Shown here: piece by piece, positions 25,441-33,539 of the stretch
How the letters are laid out: each line of letters opens with the position of its first letter
Numbering within the stretch: position 1 is the first letter of the stretch
Source of the DNA: JBEVJK01 sp963791325
GTDB lineage: Bacteria > Pseudomonadota > Alphaproteobacteria > Rhizobiales > Rhizobiaceae
Reading direction: 5' to 3'
Assembly (NCBI GenBank): GCA_963791325.1
Contig: CAWBRU010000019.1
Coordinates: 62,001 to 126,000 of the forward strand
Length of the DNA: 64,000 nucleotides
Position numbers and translations under genes: made by a program
The notes under the pieces: generated by a model
What the model saw: the letters and a program-made list of their open reading frames with translations, nothing else
What the model was told of the DNA's origin: nothing
Database searches by the model: none

Positions 25441-26322
25441 ATGGTCGAAATCACCTGCGTGGTCGATGCCCACGCCGAACTCGGCGAAGGTACGCTCTGG
25501 GATCCGCGGGCGGGCGTGCTCTGGTGGATCGACATCTGGGGCAAGCTGATCCACCGCTTCGACCCGGCGACCGGCGAGGACCGCACCTGGCAGGCGCCGG
25601 AATATCTCGGCTGCCTCGGCCTGCGCCAAACGGGCGGGCTGGTGCTGACCATGCAGAGCGGCTTCCACTTCTTCGATCCCGACAGCGGCCGCTTCGAGCC
25701 GATCGCCGATCCCGAGGCCGGCCGGCCAGAGACCCGCTTCAACGACGGCAAGCCGGACCGCCAGGGCCGGTTCTGGTCGGGCACCATGTTCGAGGTCCCA
25801 GGTCAGCCGATCGCCTTCGTCGGCGCGCTCTACCGGCTCGACGCCGACCATTCCGTCCATAAGATGATCGACGGCGTCGGCTGCTCCAACGCGCTCGCCT
25901 GGAGCCCCGACAGCCGCACCATGTATTTCTCCGACAGCCATGCCGGCGCGGTCTGGGCCTACGATTTCGACCCCGCCACCGGCGGCATCGCCAACCGGCG
26001 CACCTTCATCGACATGACGGCGAGCGGCGGCGTCGCCGACGGCGCGACCGTCGACGCCGAAGGCTGCTACTGGCTGACCATTCCGGTCACCTCGAAAGTC
26101 TGCCGCTATGATCCCGACGGCAGGCTGATCGAAACCGTGGTCCTGCCGACCGACCTGCCGACCTGCTGCGAGTTCGGCGGCAAGGACCTCGACGTGCTCT
26201 ATGTCACCACTGCGGTGCTGCGCCGTCCGGCGGCGCATTTCGCCGGCCAGACCGCGCCCGGCGGCCTGTTCGCGCTCGACGTCGGCGTGAAGGGGCTGAC
26301 GCTGCCGCCCTATGCGGGGTGA
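25441..26322 (+). CDS. SMP-30/gluconolactonase-like sugar lactonase
   Basis: 293 residues with the six-bladed SMP-30/LRE fold: HAELGEGTLWDPRAGVLWWI (metal Glu), ETRFNDGKPDRQGRFWSGTM (Asn/Asp ligand region), SNALAWSPDSRTMYFSDS and GVADGATVDAEGCYW. It hydrolyses a sugar lactone to the aldonic acid with a divalent metal. GAGGAG precedes the ATG, 13 bases after the permease, so it is the last gene of importer operon 2. This fits a lactone made by the cluster's dehydrogenases, whose acid the dehydratases then use. Confidence 0.92.
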   Translation: MVEITCVVDAHAELGEGTLWDPRAGVLWWIDIWGKLIHRFDPATGEDRTWQAPEYLGCLGLRQTGGLVLTMQSGFHFFDPDSGRFEPIADPEAGRPETRFNDGKPDRQGRFWSGTMFEVPGQPIAFVGALYRLDADHSVHKMIDGVGCSNALAWSPDSRTMYFSDSHAGAVWAYDFDPATGGIANRRTFIDMTASGGVADGATVDAEGCYWLTIPVTSKVCRYDPDGRLIETVVLPTDLPTCCEFGGKDLDVLYVTTAVLRRPAAHFAGQTAPGGLFALDVGVKGLTLPPYAG

Positions 26323-26459
26323 GCCGCGCGGCGGCCAAAGCGACGCCCGGGCGGCTGGCGCAGGCGACGTCCGCGGCGCTTCGTCGTCCAGCCGTCGATC
26401 TTCGGTCATATTCTGATCTGATACGCTCAGCTTGACGGTCTGCTGGATATGGGGTCGTG

Positions 26460-27566
26460 ATGACATCGGGGTGGCGTGCGGTGGCCGGTGTGATGCTGGG
26501 AGCGCTGCTGGCGCTGGTGGCCGGCGGGGTTGCGCTGGCCGCGTCGCCGTCGGTGCCGGCGGAGCTGCTTAGCCGCAACCTCTCCGTCGCCGTCAAGGTC
26601 GCCCCGCCTTTCGCTATGAAGCAGCCCGACGGGCAATGGTCGGGATTGAGCGTCGAGCTCTTCCGCCGGACAGCCGACCAGCTCGGCCTGAAATATCACT
26701 TCGTCGAGGTGCCGACCGTGCAGGCGCAGATCGACGGGGTCGCGGCCGGCACCTTCGATCTTGCCACGGCGGCGATCACCGTCACAGCGGAGCGCGAGAA
26801 GCTGGTCGACTTCAGCCAGCCCTTCTATCGCTCGGGCCTGGGCATCGCGCTGCCGCAGAACCGCGAGCCGTCGTGGCAGCCGATGCTGCGTTCGCTGACC
26901 TCGTTCGGGTTCCTGCAGGCGACGCTCGCGCTGATCCTGATCGCGCTGGTCATCGGCACGCTGATCTGGCTGTTCGAGCGGCGCCATAACGAGGATTTCG
27001 GCGGCGGCCTGGCCAAGGGCCTGTCGTCCAGCGTGTGGTGGTCGACGGTGGCGATGACCCAGGCCAGCACCGGCGACTTCGGGCCGCGCACCATGCCGGG
27101 CCGCATCCTGGCGGTGATCTGGATGGTCGGCTCGATCATCACCATCGCCATCTTCACCGCCGGCGTGACCTCGGTGCTGACCGCCCGGCAGCTCGAAGGC
27201 GCGGTGCGCGACGAGAGCGACCTGCCCGGGGTGCGGGTCGGCGACCTCGCCCACTCCTCGACGGTCGGCTATCTCGACCAGCATCGCATCCACCACCGCG
27301 ACTACGCCTCGCTCGACGACGGGCTGAAAGCGCTCGACGGCGGCACCATCGATGCCTTCGTCTACGACCGGCCGCTGCTGGTCTGGTCGATCGACCAGAA
27401 ATATGCCTCGACGCTGCAGGTGCTCGACACCTCCTTCGACCACCAGGACTACGCGGTCGCGCTGGCCAGCGGCAGTGCCCTCAGGGAGCCGCTCAACGTT
27501 ACCATGCTGTCGATCATGGAAAGCGACTGGTGGAAGCAAGCGCTGTTTCGCGACCTGCGCGAGTGA
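26460..27566 (+). CDS. Prokaryotic ionotropic glutamate-receptor-like channel with an atypical pore loop
   Basis: 368 residues from ATG 26460 (GTG three bases earlier is equally possible). The signal peptide ends near residue 29. An amino-acid-binding SBP_bac_3 lobe (LSVAVKVAPPFAMKQPDGQW, FDLATAAITVTAEREKLVDF) is split by a channel core: helix LALILIALVIGTLIWLF, a pore segment SSVWWSTVAMTQASTGDFGP and helix IWMVGSIITIAIFTAGVTSV. The second lobe (VGYLDQHRIHH, DAFVYDRPLL) follows. This is the GluR0 design. Where the K+ channel relatives have TVGYGD, this protein has QASTGD. Monocistronic by position. The ligand is probably a small amino or organic acid. Confidence 0.85.
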   Translation: MTSGWRAVAGVMLGALLALVAGGVALAASPSVPAELLSRNLSVAVKVAPPFAMKQPDGQWSGLSVELFRRTADQLGLKYHFVEVPTVQAQIDGVAAGTFDLATAAITVTAEREKLVDFSQPFYRSGLGIALPQNREPSWQPMLRSLTSFGFLQATLALILIALVIGTLIWLFERRHNEDFGGGLAKGLSSSVWWSTVAMTQASTGDFGPRTMPGRILAVIWMVGSIITIAIFTAGVTSVLTARQLEGAVRDESDLPGVRVGDLAHSSTVGYLDQHRIHHRDYASLDDGLKALDGGTIDAFVYDRPLLVWSIDQKYASTLQVLDTSFDHQDYAVALASGSALREPLNVTMLSIMESDWWKQALFRDLRE

Positions 27567-27812
27567 GTTTCTCCGGCCGTCTTACGCACCGTCGACGGCA
27601 ACATCGCGACGGCAGCCCACGGACCAAAGTCCGGCGCCGCGGCGCCGAAGGTCAAGTTCCGGCGGTCTGAAGGGAAGGTCGGCTCGACCCCCGGAACATC
27701 AGGTGAAAATCTCGGTTGATCAACTGTTGTTGTTTACGCCCTGCAGCAACGTCTCTTCGGGTCCGGTGCATCTTGTTCCGGACCCTCTTTGCCCGAGTGC
27801 CCGAGTGGGACG

Positions 27813-28025
27813 ATGAACCGAGCCAATTCACTGCTGCAAGCTTTGATCGTTCTGACGCTGCTTGCCGCCCTCTGCGCAATGATGAGCCAAGTGCTGACGC
27901 CGCCGGCGGAGTGCACGATTGTTGCCGCCGCGCCGGCTGCGGGCGCCGTGAGCCGCGTCCAAGGCTGCGTCGAGCAGTTTCCGCCCTATCCGCCCAAGCC
28001 GGGTATCGAGCTCGGCGTCCGCTGA
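27813..28025 (+). CDS. Small exported or membrane-anchored protein (70 aa), hypothetical
   Basis: A 70-codon frame: a short polar start (MNRANSLLQ), one hydrophobic segment (ALIVLTLLAALCAMM) and a soluble tail with two Cys (PAECTI, VQGCVEQF) and a Pro-rich end. The segment could be a signal peptide or an anchor. GGGA lies a few bases before the ATG. No family is recognised. The 246 bases upstream (27567-27812) hold nothing else I can support. Confidence 0.45.
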   Translation: MNRANSLLQALIVLTLLAALCAMMSQVLTPPAECTIVAAAPAAGAVSRVQGCVEQFPPYPPKPGIELGVR

Positions 28026-28138
28026 GCGATATCACCCCTTTATCTGAGCACCTGCCCCGCCTGAGCTTGAGCGCCACGCTGCGAACCCTGACGAACCTGT
28101 GCTAGGACGTCATCGAATGGTGAGGGGGCGAATCAGGC

Positions 28139-29119
28139 ATGCAGCTCAATCGACGTTCGTTCCTGCTCGGCGCGGGTCTCGCGCTCGGCGCTGCCAAGGC
28201 GCACGCCGCTTCCGAGGGGCTCGAAGAGATCGAAGCGATGACGCCCGGCCAGTTCACCTGGCATCCCGATCGGCAGGAGAGCGGCCCGCTCGCCATCATC
28301 GTGTCGCTGCCGCAGCAGCGCGTGCATGTCTACCGCAACGGCATCCGCATCGCGGTGTCGACTTGCTCGACAGGCCGGCCCGGACACGACACGCCGACCG
28401 GCGTCTTCGTCATTCTGCAGAAGGACAAGAACCACCACTCCAGCACCTATGACGACGCGCCGATGCCCAATATGAACCGGCTGACCTGGTCGGGGATCGC
28501 GCTGCATGCCGGCAACCTGCCCGGCTATCCCGCCTCGCATGGCTGCGTGCGCCTGCCGCTCGCCTTTTCGGCCGATCTGTTCGCCATCACCCATCTCGGC
28601 ACGCCGGTGATCATCGCCGGCGCTGCCGACCCTCATGATCTCACCCATCCGGGCATGGTGCTGGACGGCTACCAGGCCGGCCAGTTTGCGCAGATCGTCG
28701 CCGACAAGGACGGCAGCAGCCATCCCGCCGACTGGACGGCGGCTCAGAATGCCCCGATCATATCGGTGATCGCGTCCTCGGCGGATCACACCATCATGTT
28801 GATCGAGAACGACGCGGTCATCGCCCAGGGACCGATCGCGCTCGCCGGCAACGCCTCGCTCGGCAACCACGTGCTGACCCTGCAGGCGAGCCCGGGCAGC
28901 GACGCGCTGCAGTGGATCGACATCAGCCGCAGCGCCAGCTCCGGCCCCCTCTACCACAGCGAAGCCAATCTGCTGGGCGGGCTGACGACGTCGAAAGATT
29001 TTGCCGCGGCGATGCAGGCCAAGATGCATGCCGGCATGGTGATGGTGCTGACCGACGCACCGCTGCACCCGGACAGCCGCACCGGCAGCGACTTCGTGGT
29101 GATGTCCGGCGACGGCTGA
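28139..29119 (+). CDS. L,D-transpeptidase (YkuD domain), probably Tat-exported
   Basis: 326 residues. The N-terminus NRRSFLLGAGLALGAAKAHA looks like a twin-arginine signal. The YkuD domain (residues 50-160) has the catalytic IALHAGNLPG...ASHGCVRLP motif with nucleophile Cys136. Such enzymes make 3-3 cross-links in peptidoglycan or attach proteins to it in the periplasm. About 165 residues follow the domain without a recognised fold, which is longer than minimal YkuD enzymes. A palindromic repeat lies just after the stop. Confidence 0.9.
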   Translation: MQLNRRSFLLGAGLALGAAKAHAASEGLEEIEAMTPGQFTWHPDRQESGPLAIIVSLPQQRVHVYRNGIRIAVSTCSTGRPGHDTPTGVFVILQKDKNHHSSTYDDAPMPNMNRLTWSGIALHAGNLPGYPASHGCVRLPLAFSADLFAITHLGTPVIIAGAADPHDLTHPGMVLDGYQAGQFAQIVADKDGSSHPADWTAAQNAPIISVIASSADHTIMLIENDAVIAQGPIALAGNASLGNHVLTLQASPGSDALQWIDISRSASSGPLYHSEANLLGGLTTSKDFAAAMQAKMHAGMVMVLTDAPLHPDSRTGSDFVVMSGDG

Positions 29120-29135
29120 GTTCCTCCCCGCCCCG

Positions 29136-29243
29136 GCAATTCCAGGAAAAGTAGAAACGGTTTTCCGCCCGGAATTGCAAAAAAACAAAGACTTGGAGGG
29201 GAGCACCGGTGCGAAGGAAGAAGCAGAGGTGATCCGCTCTAGA
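29136..29243 (+). repeat. Interspersed palindromic repeat, full copy 5
   Basis: The most complete copy: GCAATTCCAGGAAAAGTAGA, then CGGTTTTCCGCCCGGAATTG, the GACTTGGAGGGGAGCACCGG core and the tail GGTGATCCGCTCTAGA. The final TAG is the stop codon of the minus-strand dehydrogenase at 29239, so the repeat lies between two convergent genes. Confidence 0.85.
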
Positions 29244-30270
29244 ACCGGAGCTGCACCTTCATGCTGCGGCTCTTGTCGGCGGCGAGCTCGAATGCCGCGC
29301 GGGCGTCGTCGACCGCGATGGTGGCCGATAGCAGCGCCCGCACGTCGATCAGCCGCTTGGAGATGAAATCGGCTGCCGCGCCGAACTCCTCGTGGAAGCG
29401 GAAGGCACCGCGCAGCTCGATCTCCTTGGTCACCACCTGACTGATCGGCAATGTCGCCTGCGCACCCTGGCCGACCAGGACGAGAGTGCCGCGCGGCCCG
29501 AGCACCTTGAGGCCCTGGATGACCGCCGCGGCGCTGCCCGAGGCTTCGAACAGCACCTGGAAATAACCCTTGTCGCGCTCGAACGGCGCCGCCCAACCCG
29601 GGTCCGCCGCGACATTGACGACCCGGTCGGCGCCGATCGCGGCGGCGAAGGCGAGCGGCTGGTCGAGGATGTCGGTGACGACGATCTCGCGCGCCCCGGC
29701 GCGGCGCGCCGCTGCCGTCAGGAGCACGCCGATCGGTCCGGACCCGGTGACCAGCACGCGCCGGCCGACCAGCGAGCCGGCCCGCGACACCGCATGCAGC
29801 GCCACCGACAACGGCTCGGCGAAAGCCGCCTCGTCGAGCCCGATATGATCCGGAAGCTTCACCGCCTGCGCTTGATCGCAGACCAGGAACTCGCGAAAGC
29901 CGCCCTGGACATGCGGAGTGCGCATCGCACTGCCGTAAAACCGCATGTCCACGCAATGGTTCTGCAATCCCCTCTGGCAGAACGCGCAGACCCCGCAAGG
30001 ACGGCTCGGATTGATCGTCACGAGATCGTCCAGGGCGAGCCCACCGACCTCTGTGCCGCATTGGGCGACGGTGCCGGCGATCTCGTGCCCGAGGATCATC
30101 GGCTCCTGCAGGCGGACGTCACCGAACCCGCCATGGTGATAATAGTGAAGGTCCGATCCGCAGATGCCGCCCGCGCCGATCTTGATGCGGACCTTTTTCG
30201 GACCGAGCGGATCCTCGCCGACATCGTCGATGCGCAGATCCTTGGGGGCATGGATCACAACCGCTTTCAT
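29239..30270 (-). CDS. Zinc-dependent alcohol dehydrogenase, L-idonate 5-dehydrogenase-like
   Basis: 343 residues of the medium-chain dehydrogenase family. Catalytic Zn: GICGSDLHYY (Cys) and GHEIAG (His-Glu). Structural Zn: PSRPCGVCAFCQRGLQNHC (four Cys). The NAD site is GSGPIGVLLTAAARRAGA with Asp after the second strand. The GGFGDVRLQEPMILGHE stretch and overall length match L-idonate 5-dehydrogenases, which interconvert idonate and 5-ketogluconate. ATG at 30270 has GGAGACGAG directly upstream. It overlaps the (frame-corrected) end of the DUF2380 gene. Together with GntR/IdnR-like regulators nearby it hints at hexonate metabolism, but the exact substrate is inferred. Confidence 0.85.
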   Translation of the reverse strand: MKAVVIHAPKDLRIDDVGEDPLGPKKVRIKIGAGGICGSDLHYYHHGGFGDVRLQEPMILGHEIAGTVAQCGTEVGGLALDDLVTINPSRPCGVCAFCQRGLQNHCVDMRFYGSAMRTPHVQGGFREFLVCDQAQAVKLPDHIGLDEAAFAEPLSVALHAVSRAGSLVGRRVLVTGSGPIGVLLTAAARRAGAREIVVTDILDQPLAFAAAIGADRVVNVAADPGWAAPFERDKGYFQVLFEASGSAAAVIQGLKVLGPRGTLVLVGQGAQATLPISQVVTKEIELRGAFRFHEEFGAAADFISKRLIDVRALLSATIAVDDARAAFELAADKSRSMKVQLRF

Positions 30271-30823
30271 CTCGTCTCCTGCTCGGCGGCCGCCGCCGGG
30301 CTGTTGCAACCCGCCGGCGGCTCGGAAAGCAATGCTGCAGCAGATTGCGCGCCGAGAAGCCGGCGGCGTGCCGCCATGCCTCCGCCGTGTCCCCCCGATA
30401 GGTCAGCAGCCGGTCGCAGACCCGGCCCTCATGGTCGAGGTCCACGATGACCAGTTTCGCCCAGCCGATCAAGGTGCTCATCTTGTGCAGGCTGCCGACC
30501 AAAAGGTAGCGGGCGCCGCCCGATCTGGCCGCCGCGGCCAGCCGATCGACGCCGGGATCTTCCATCGTGCAGCGCGGCTGACCGCAGCTCAGCGCTTTCA
30601 CCGCGAATTTCCGGCTCGCCGCCAGTTCCTGCCCGACGATCTCCTCGAAAGCCGCGATCTGTTGGGCGTGGCGACTTGCCTGATCGGCCGCCTCGCCGGC
30701 GGAATCGACGAAGTCGAAGCCGGCGACCGCCACGGTCACCGGGGCAGGTTCGGCGGCCTCGCCCGTCCAGCTTCCGCCGAGGAAGCCGGCCAGCACAATC
30801 CCGATCAGCAGCCCAGTTCTCAT
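30267..30823 (-). CDS. DUF2380-like secreted protein, one frameshift near the end
   Basis: About 185 residues. The N-terminus MRTGLLIGIVLAGFLGG is a signal peptide, followed by VTVAVAGFDFVDSAGE, a CGQPRCTMEDPGVDRLAAAA loop and LLVGSLHKMSTLIGWAKLVI, in the style of DUF2380 periplasmic proteins. As sequenced the frame runs on to 30119 inside the dehydrogenase. If one base is missing near 30333, it instead ends with LLSEPPAGCNSP and a stop at 30267 that overlaps the dehydrogenase ATG, which is a normal operon junction. So the shift is probably an error. Function unknown. Confidence 0.65.
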
Positions 30824-31226
30824 GCCGATTTTCCCGATGGTGGAGGGCAAGCCCGGCTGGCCCCGCTCTCCCCTACCACTCCCATCGCCGAAATCCAGAG
30901 GCGGTCGACCTTTGTCGGCGCCGCCGAGAGCAATTCCGGGAGATGTGGGAAGCGGTTCTCGTTCGGGAATGCGACGAACAAGGGCCTGCGGCGGCTCAGT
31001 GATTCGACGAAGCGCTCGACCGCTCCCTGCGACTTTCGAACAAGCTCATCGCCGCGCAACCTTGCTGCCTCGTCGACTGCGCCTATAGTTTTGGTGATGA
31101 GCTCGACAGCGACTGCTGCGGCTGCATCGGCAGCCAAGCGCTTCGAGAGCGTTCGAGGCGTGGTCCCACAGTGGCTGCGGCCCGCCTTTCTTCGCCCCGC
31201 AAACCAGATCATCAGCCAGGCTTGTC
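30824..31226. other. Gap of about 400 bases without a supported gene
   Basis: Open frames exist on both strands here (for example minus 30820-31212), but they have no family motif or SD and run through a repeat copy. Apart from that repeat at 30930-30981, I see only the probable promoter region of the glycosyltransferase at 31227. Confidence 0.5.
30930..30981 (+). repeat. Interspersed palindromic repeat, degenerate copy 6
   Basis: GCAATTCCGGGAGATGTGGG, AAGCGGTTCTCGTTCGGGAA and GCGACGAACAA follow the head of the family with several substitutions. The GAGCGG...GATCCGC tail is absent. Confidence 0.55.
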
Positions 31227-32394
31227 ATGTCCACTGTCACCGCAATCGTCCCCACCTACAACCGCGCGGAGTATCTCGGCGAATGCCTCTCGTCTCTGTT
31301 GTCGCAGACCTTGCCGCCCGAGACGATTCTGGTGGTCAATGACGGATCGACCGACCGCACGCCCGAAATCCTGGACCGTTTCGATGCGCATATTTCGGTG
31401 ATCGAGCAGGAGAATTCGGGCAAGTCGGTGGCCCTCAACCGGGCCTTGGCCGAATGCAGCGCCGATTATGTCTGGATCTGCGACGACGATGACGTCGCCG
31501 ATCCGGCGGGCCTCGAAGCGTTGAAATCCGGGCTCGACGTGCACCCGCAGGCGCCGTTCGCCTATGGCCGGTTCCAGCGCTTTCGCGACGTCGAGGGCAA
31601 GCGCTCTTTCGAAGAGCCTGGCTTTTTCGGCCGCGAGGAGGAGGAAAGCTTCTTTATCCAGGCGCTCGAGGAGACGTTCGCATTTCAGTTCGCCCAGCTG
31701 GTGCGGCTCGATTCCTACGCCAAGGTCGGCGGCTTCCGCGAAGATCTGTTCCGCTCGCAGGATTTCGAGATGATCACCCGCCTGGCCCAGCTCGGGCAGC
31801 CCCTGTTCGTGCCCAAGACGATCTTCTACCAGCGGGTTCACACCGGGGCGCGCGGCCCGGGCAGCCAAAGGTTCCCGGTCGAGCAGGCGATGAAGAAATG
31901 GGTGCAGTTCGGCGGTCTGGTGATGCGCGACCTGCGCAGCTCGGTTCCCGAGAGCCGGTTCAACCCGTCCTTTGCCAAGACCTGGCCGGAAGCCGCACAG
32001 AACCGTGCCGCCCTTCTGCAGCGCGGCTTGATTTTCGCCCAGCGGGCGCTCTGGCCCGAAGCCATCGAGGATATCGAGCGGGCCGACGCACTGGCCGGCG
32101 GGGCGAGCTTGTCGGCCCCCGAACGCAGGCTGAGCGAGACCGTGATCCGCAGCGAACTGGCATTGCTGTCGCTTTCCGGCGAACCGGGAACTGGCCAAAC
32201 GCCTGAAGCGGCTCTATGCAGCGGGCGGCTTCGGCGGCTCGGTGGTCTTTGCGATGATGCGCACCTTCGTCTGGAACATCCGCAAGACCGCGCGCGAGAA
32301 GCGCTATCGGGAGATGCTGACGCTGATGCGCGGCCTGTTTGCCGTCTTGGGTCCGAAGGGGGCCGCCCTGCGGATCGGCAAGAGCCTCGCGTGA
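31227..32394 (+). CDS. Family 2 glycosyltransferase, one frameshift
   Basis: About 389 residues after removal of one extra G near 32190. The GT-A nucleotide-sugar site is at the N-terminus: AIVPTYNRAEYLGECLSSLL, VVNDGSTDRTPEIL and DYVWICDDDDVADPAGLEAL, whose Asp cluster is the DxD-like metal site. The C-terminal part (LAKRLKRLYAAGG, FVWNIRKTAREKRY) lies in the shifted frame and ends at 32394. As sequenced a 403-residue product with a foreign tail would be made. It lies 47 bases before a second glycosyltransferase, so both probably build a surface polysaccharide. Confidence 0.85.
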
Positions 32395-32441
32395 CGGCCG
32401 CCGCGGCAGCCTGCTTGGTGTCCTGCGGGGTCGATTGAGCG

Positions 32442-33464
32442 GTGGACGCGGCCCCGAAGGTGCTGGCGTTGAAGCCCCTCGCGGCGCCGGCCAACCAGTT
32501 CCCGAAGCTGCTCAGCGATCATCTTCAGCTGACCGGTATCGTCATCGTGCCGTTCAGCTGGGAAGCGCTCGGGCGGGCCAAGTACGATCTTGTGCTGTTT
32601 CACTGGCCGACGGAATTCTTCCGCCCGAGCAGCCGCCGGAAAAGCTTGGCGCTGCTCACGCGCATGGTCTTCGACAAGCTCCGGCACGGCACCCGCTTCG
32701 TCTGGCTGGTGCACAATCTCGAGCCGCATGAGGAGGGGGCGTCGCGGCGGTCGGCACTGACGGCGCGGCTGTTCTTTGCCGTGCTCGACGGCACCATCTT
32801 CCTCTCGCGCCATTCGCGCGACGAGCTTCACCGGGTCTACCCATCGACCCGGTCGCTGCGCAGCCTTGTCACGGCCCATGGCCGCTATCCGGAGGCCGCG
32901 ACTGCGCCATCGCCGTTCGACGCTCTGGCATCCCGGGGCCGCTTGCTGTTCTTCGGCCTGGTGCGCCCGTACAAGAACGTCGAACGGCTGGTCGCCGAAG
33001 CGCGCCGGGTGACGGCCTCACCGTTTTCGCTGACGGTGCTCGGCGCCTGTTTCGACGCCGCCCTGGCGGAGCGGATCCGCGCTCAGGCGGGCGACGACCC
33101 GCGCATCCGCATCGACCTGCGCCGGGACCATATCCCGGATGCGGAGCTGGAGGCCGAGATCGACGCTCACGACGGGGTGGTCCTGCCCTATCGCCGCATC
33201 CTGAACAGCGGCGTGGCGCTGCATGCGCTCGGCCGCAACAAGCCGATCCTGGCCCCGGCCATGGGCAGCCTGCCCGAGCTCCGAGACGCGGCCGGCCACC
33301 AATGGGTTCAACTCTTCGACGGCGAAATCTCTGCCGAGAAGATCGACCGCTTCCTCGCCGGCATCGCCGGCATCGCCCACCCCGCCCCCGACCTTTCCGC
33401 CTTCGCCTGGGACCGGATCGGGTCCGAGGTCTCCAATTTCCTCGCCCGGCTGCTGCGGCGATAG
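32442..33464 (+). CDS. GT-B glycosyltransferase (GT4-like)
   Basis: 340 residues from a GTG start. N-terminal Rossmann lobe with ALKPLAAPANQFPKLLSDHL and FVWLVHNLEPHE. The C-terminal lobe has RLLFFGLVRPYKNVERLVAE (donor-lobe start), DHIPDAELEAEIDAHDGVVL and the PYRRILNSGVALHALGRNKP block that places the donor phosphates. Similar to beta-mannosyl or glucuronosyl transferases of exopolysaccharide systems, but the sugar is not predictable. It is likely cotranscribed with the GT2 gene upstream. Confidence 0.85.
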   Translation: MDAAPKVLALKPLAAPANQFPKLLSDHLQLTGIVIVPFSWEALGRAKYDLVLFHWPTEFFRPSSRRKSLALLTRMVFDKLRHGTRFVWLVHNLEPHEEGASRRSALTARLFFAVLDGTIFLSRHSRDELHRVYPSTRSLRSLVTAHGRYPEAATAPSPFDALASRGRLLFFGLVRPYKNVERLVAEARRVTASPFSLTVLGACFDAALAERIRAQAGDDPRIRIDLRRDHIPDAELEAEIDAHDGVVLPYRRILNSGVALHALGRNKPILAPAMGSLPELRDAAGHQWVQLFDGEISAEKIDRFLAGIAGIAHPAPDLSAFAWDRIGSEVSNFLARLLRR

Positions 33465-33539
33465 GCATTGGGTTGCCGGCGAACGGTTTTTCTGCCAACG
33501 CGTTGGAGCAGGGATGCCCAGGCCGAAAGCGGCAAAGGG

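Noticed and set aside
30164..31342. Open frame of 392 codons on the plus strand, and a 130-codon minus-strand frame at 30820-31212
   Set aside because: The first is antisense to the dehydrogenase and DUF2380 genes, the second lies in the repeat-containing gap. Both have low-complexity Ala/Arg/Pro-rich products with no family motif.
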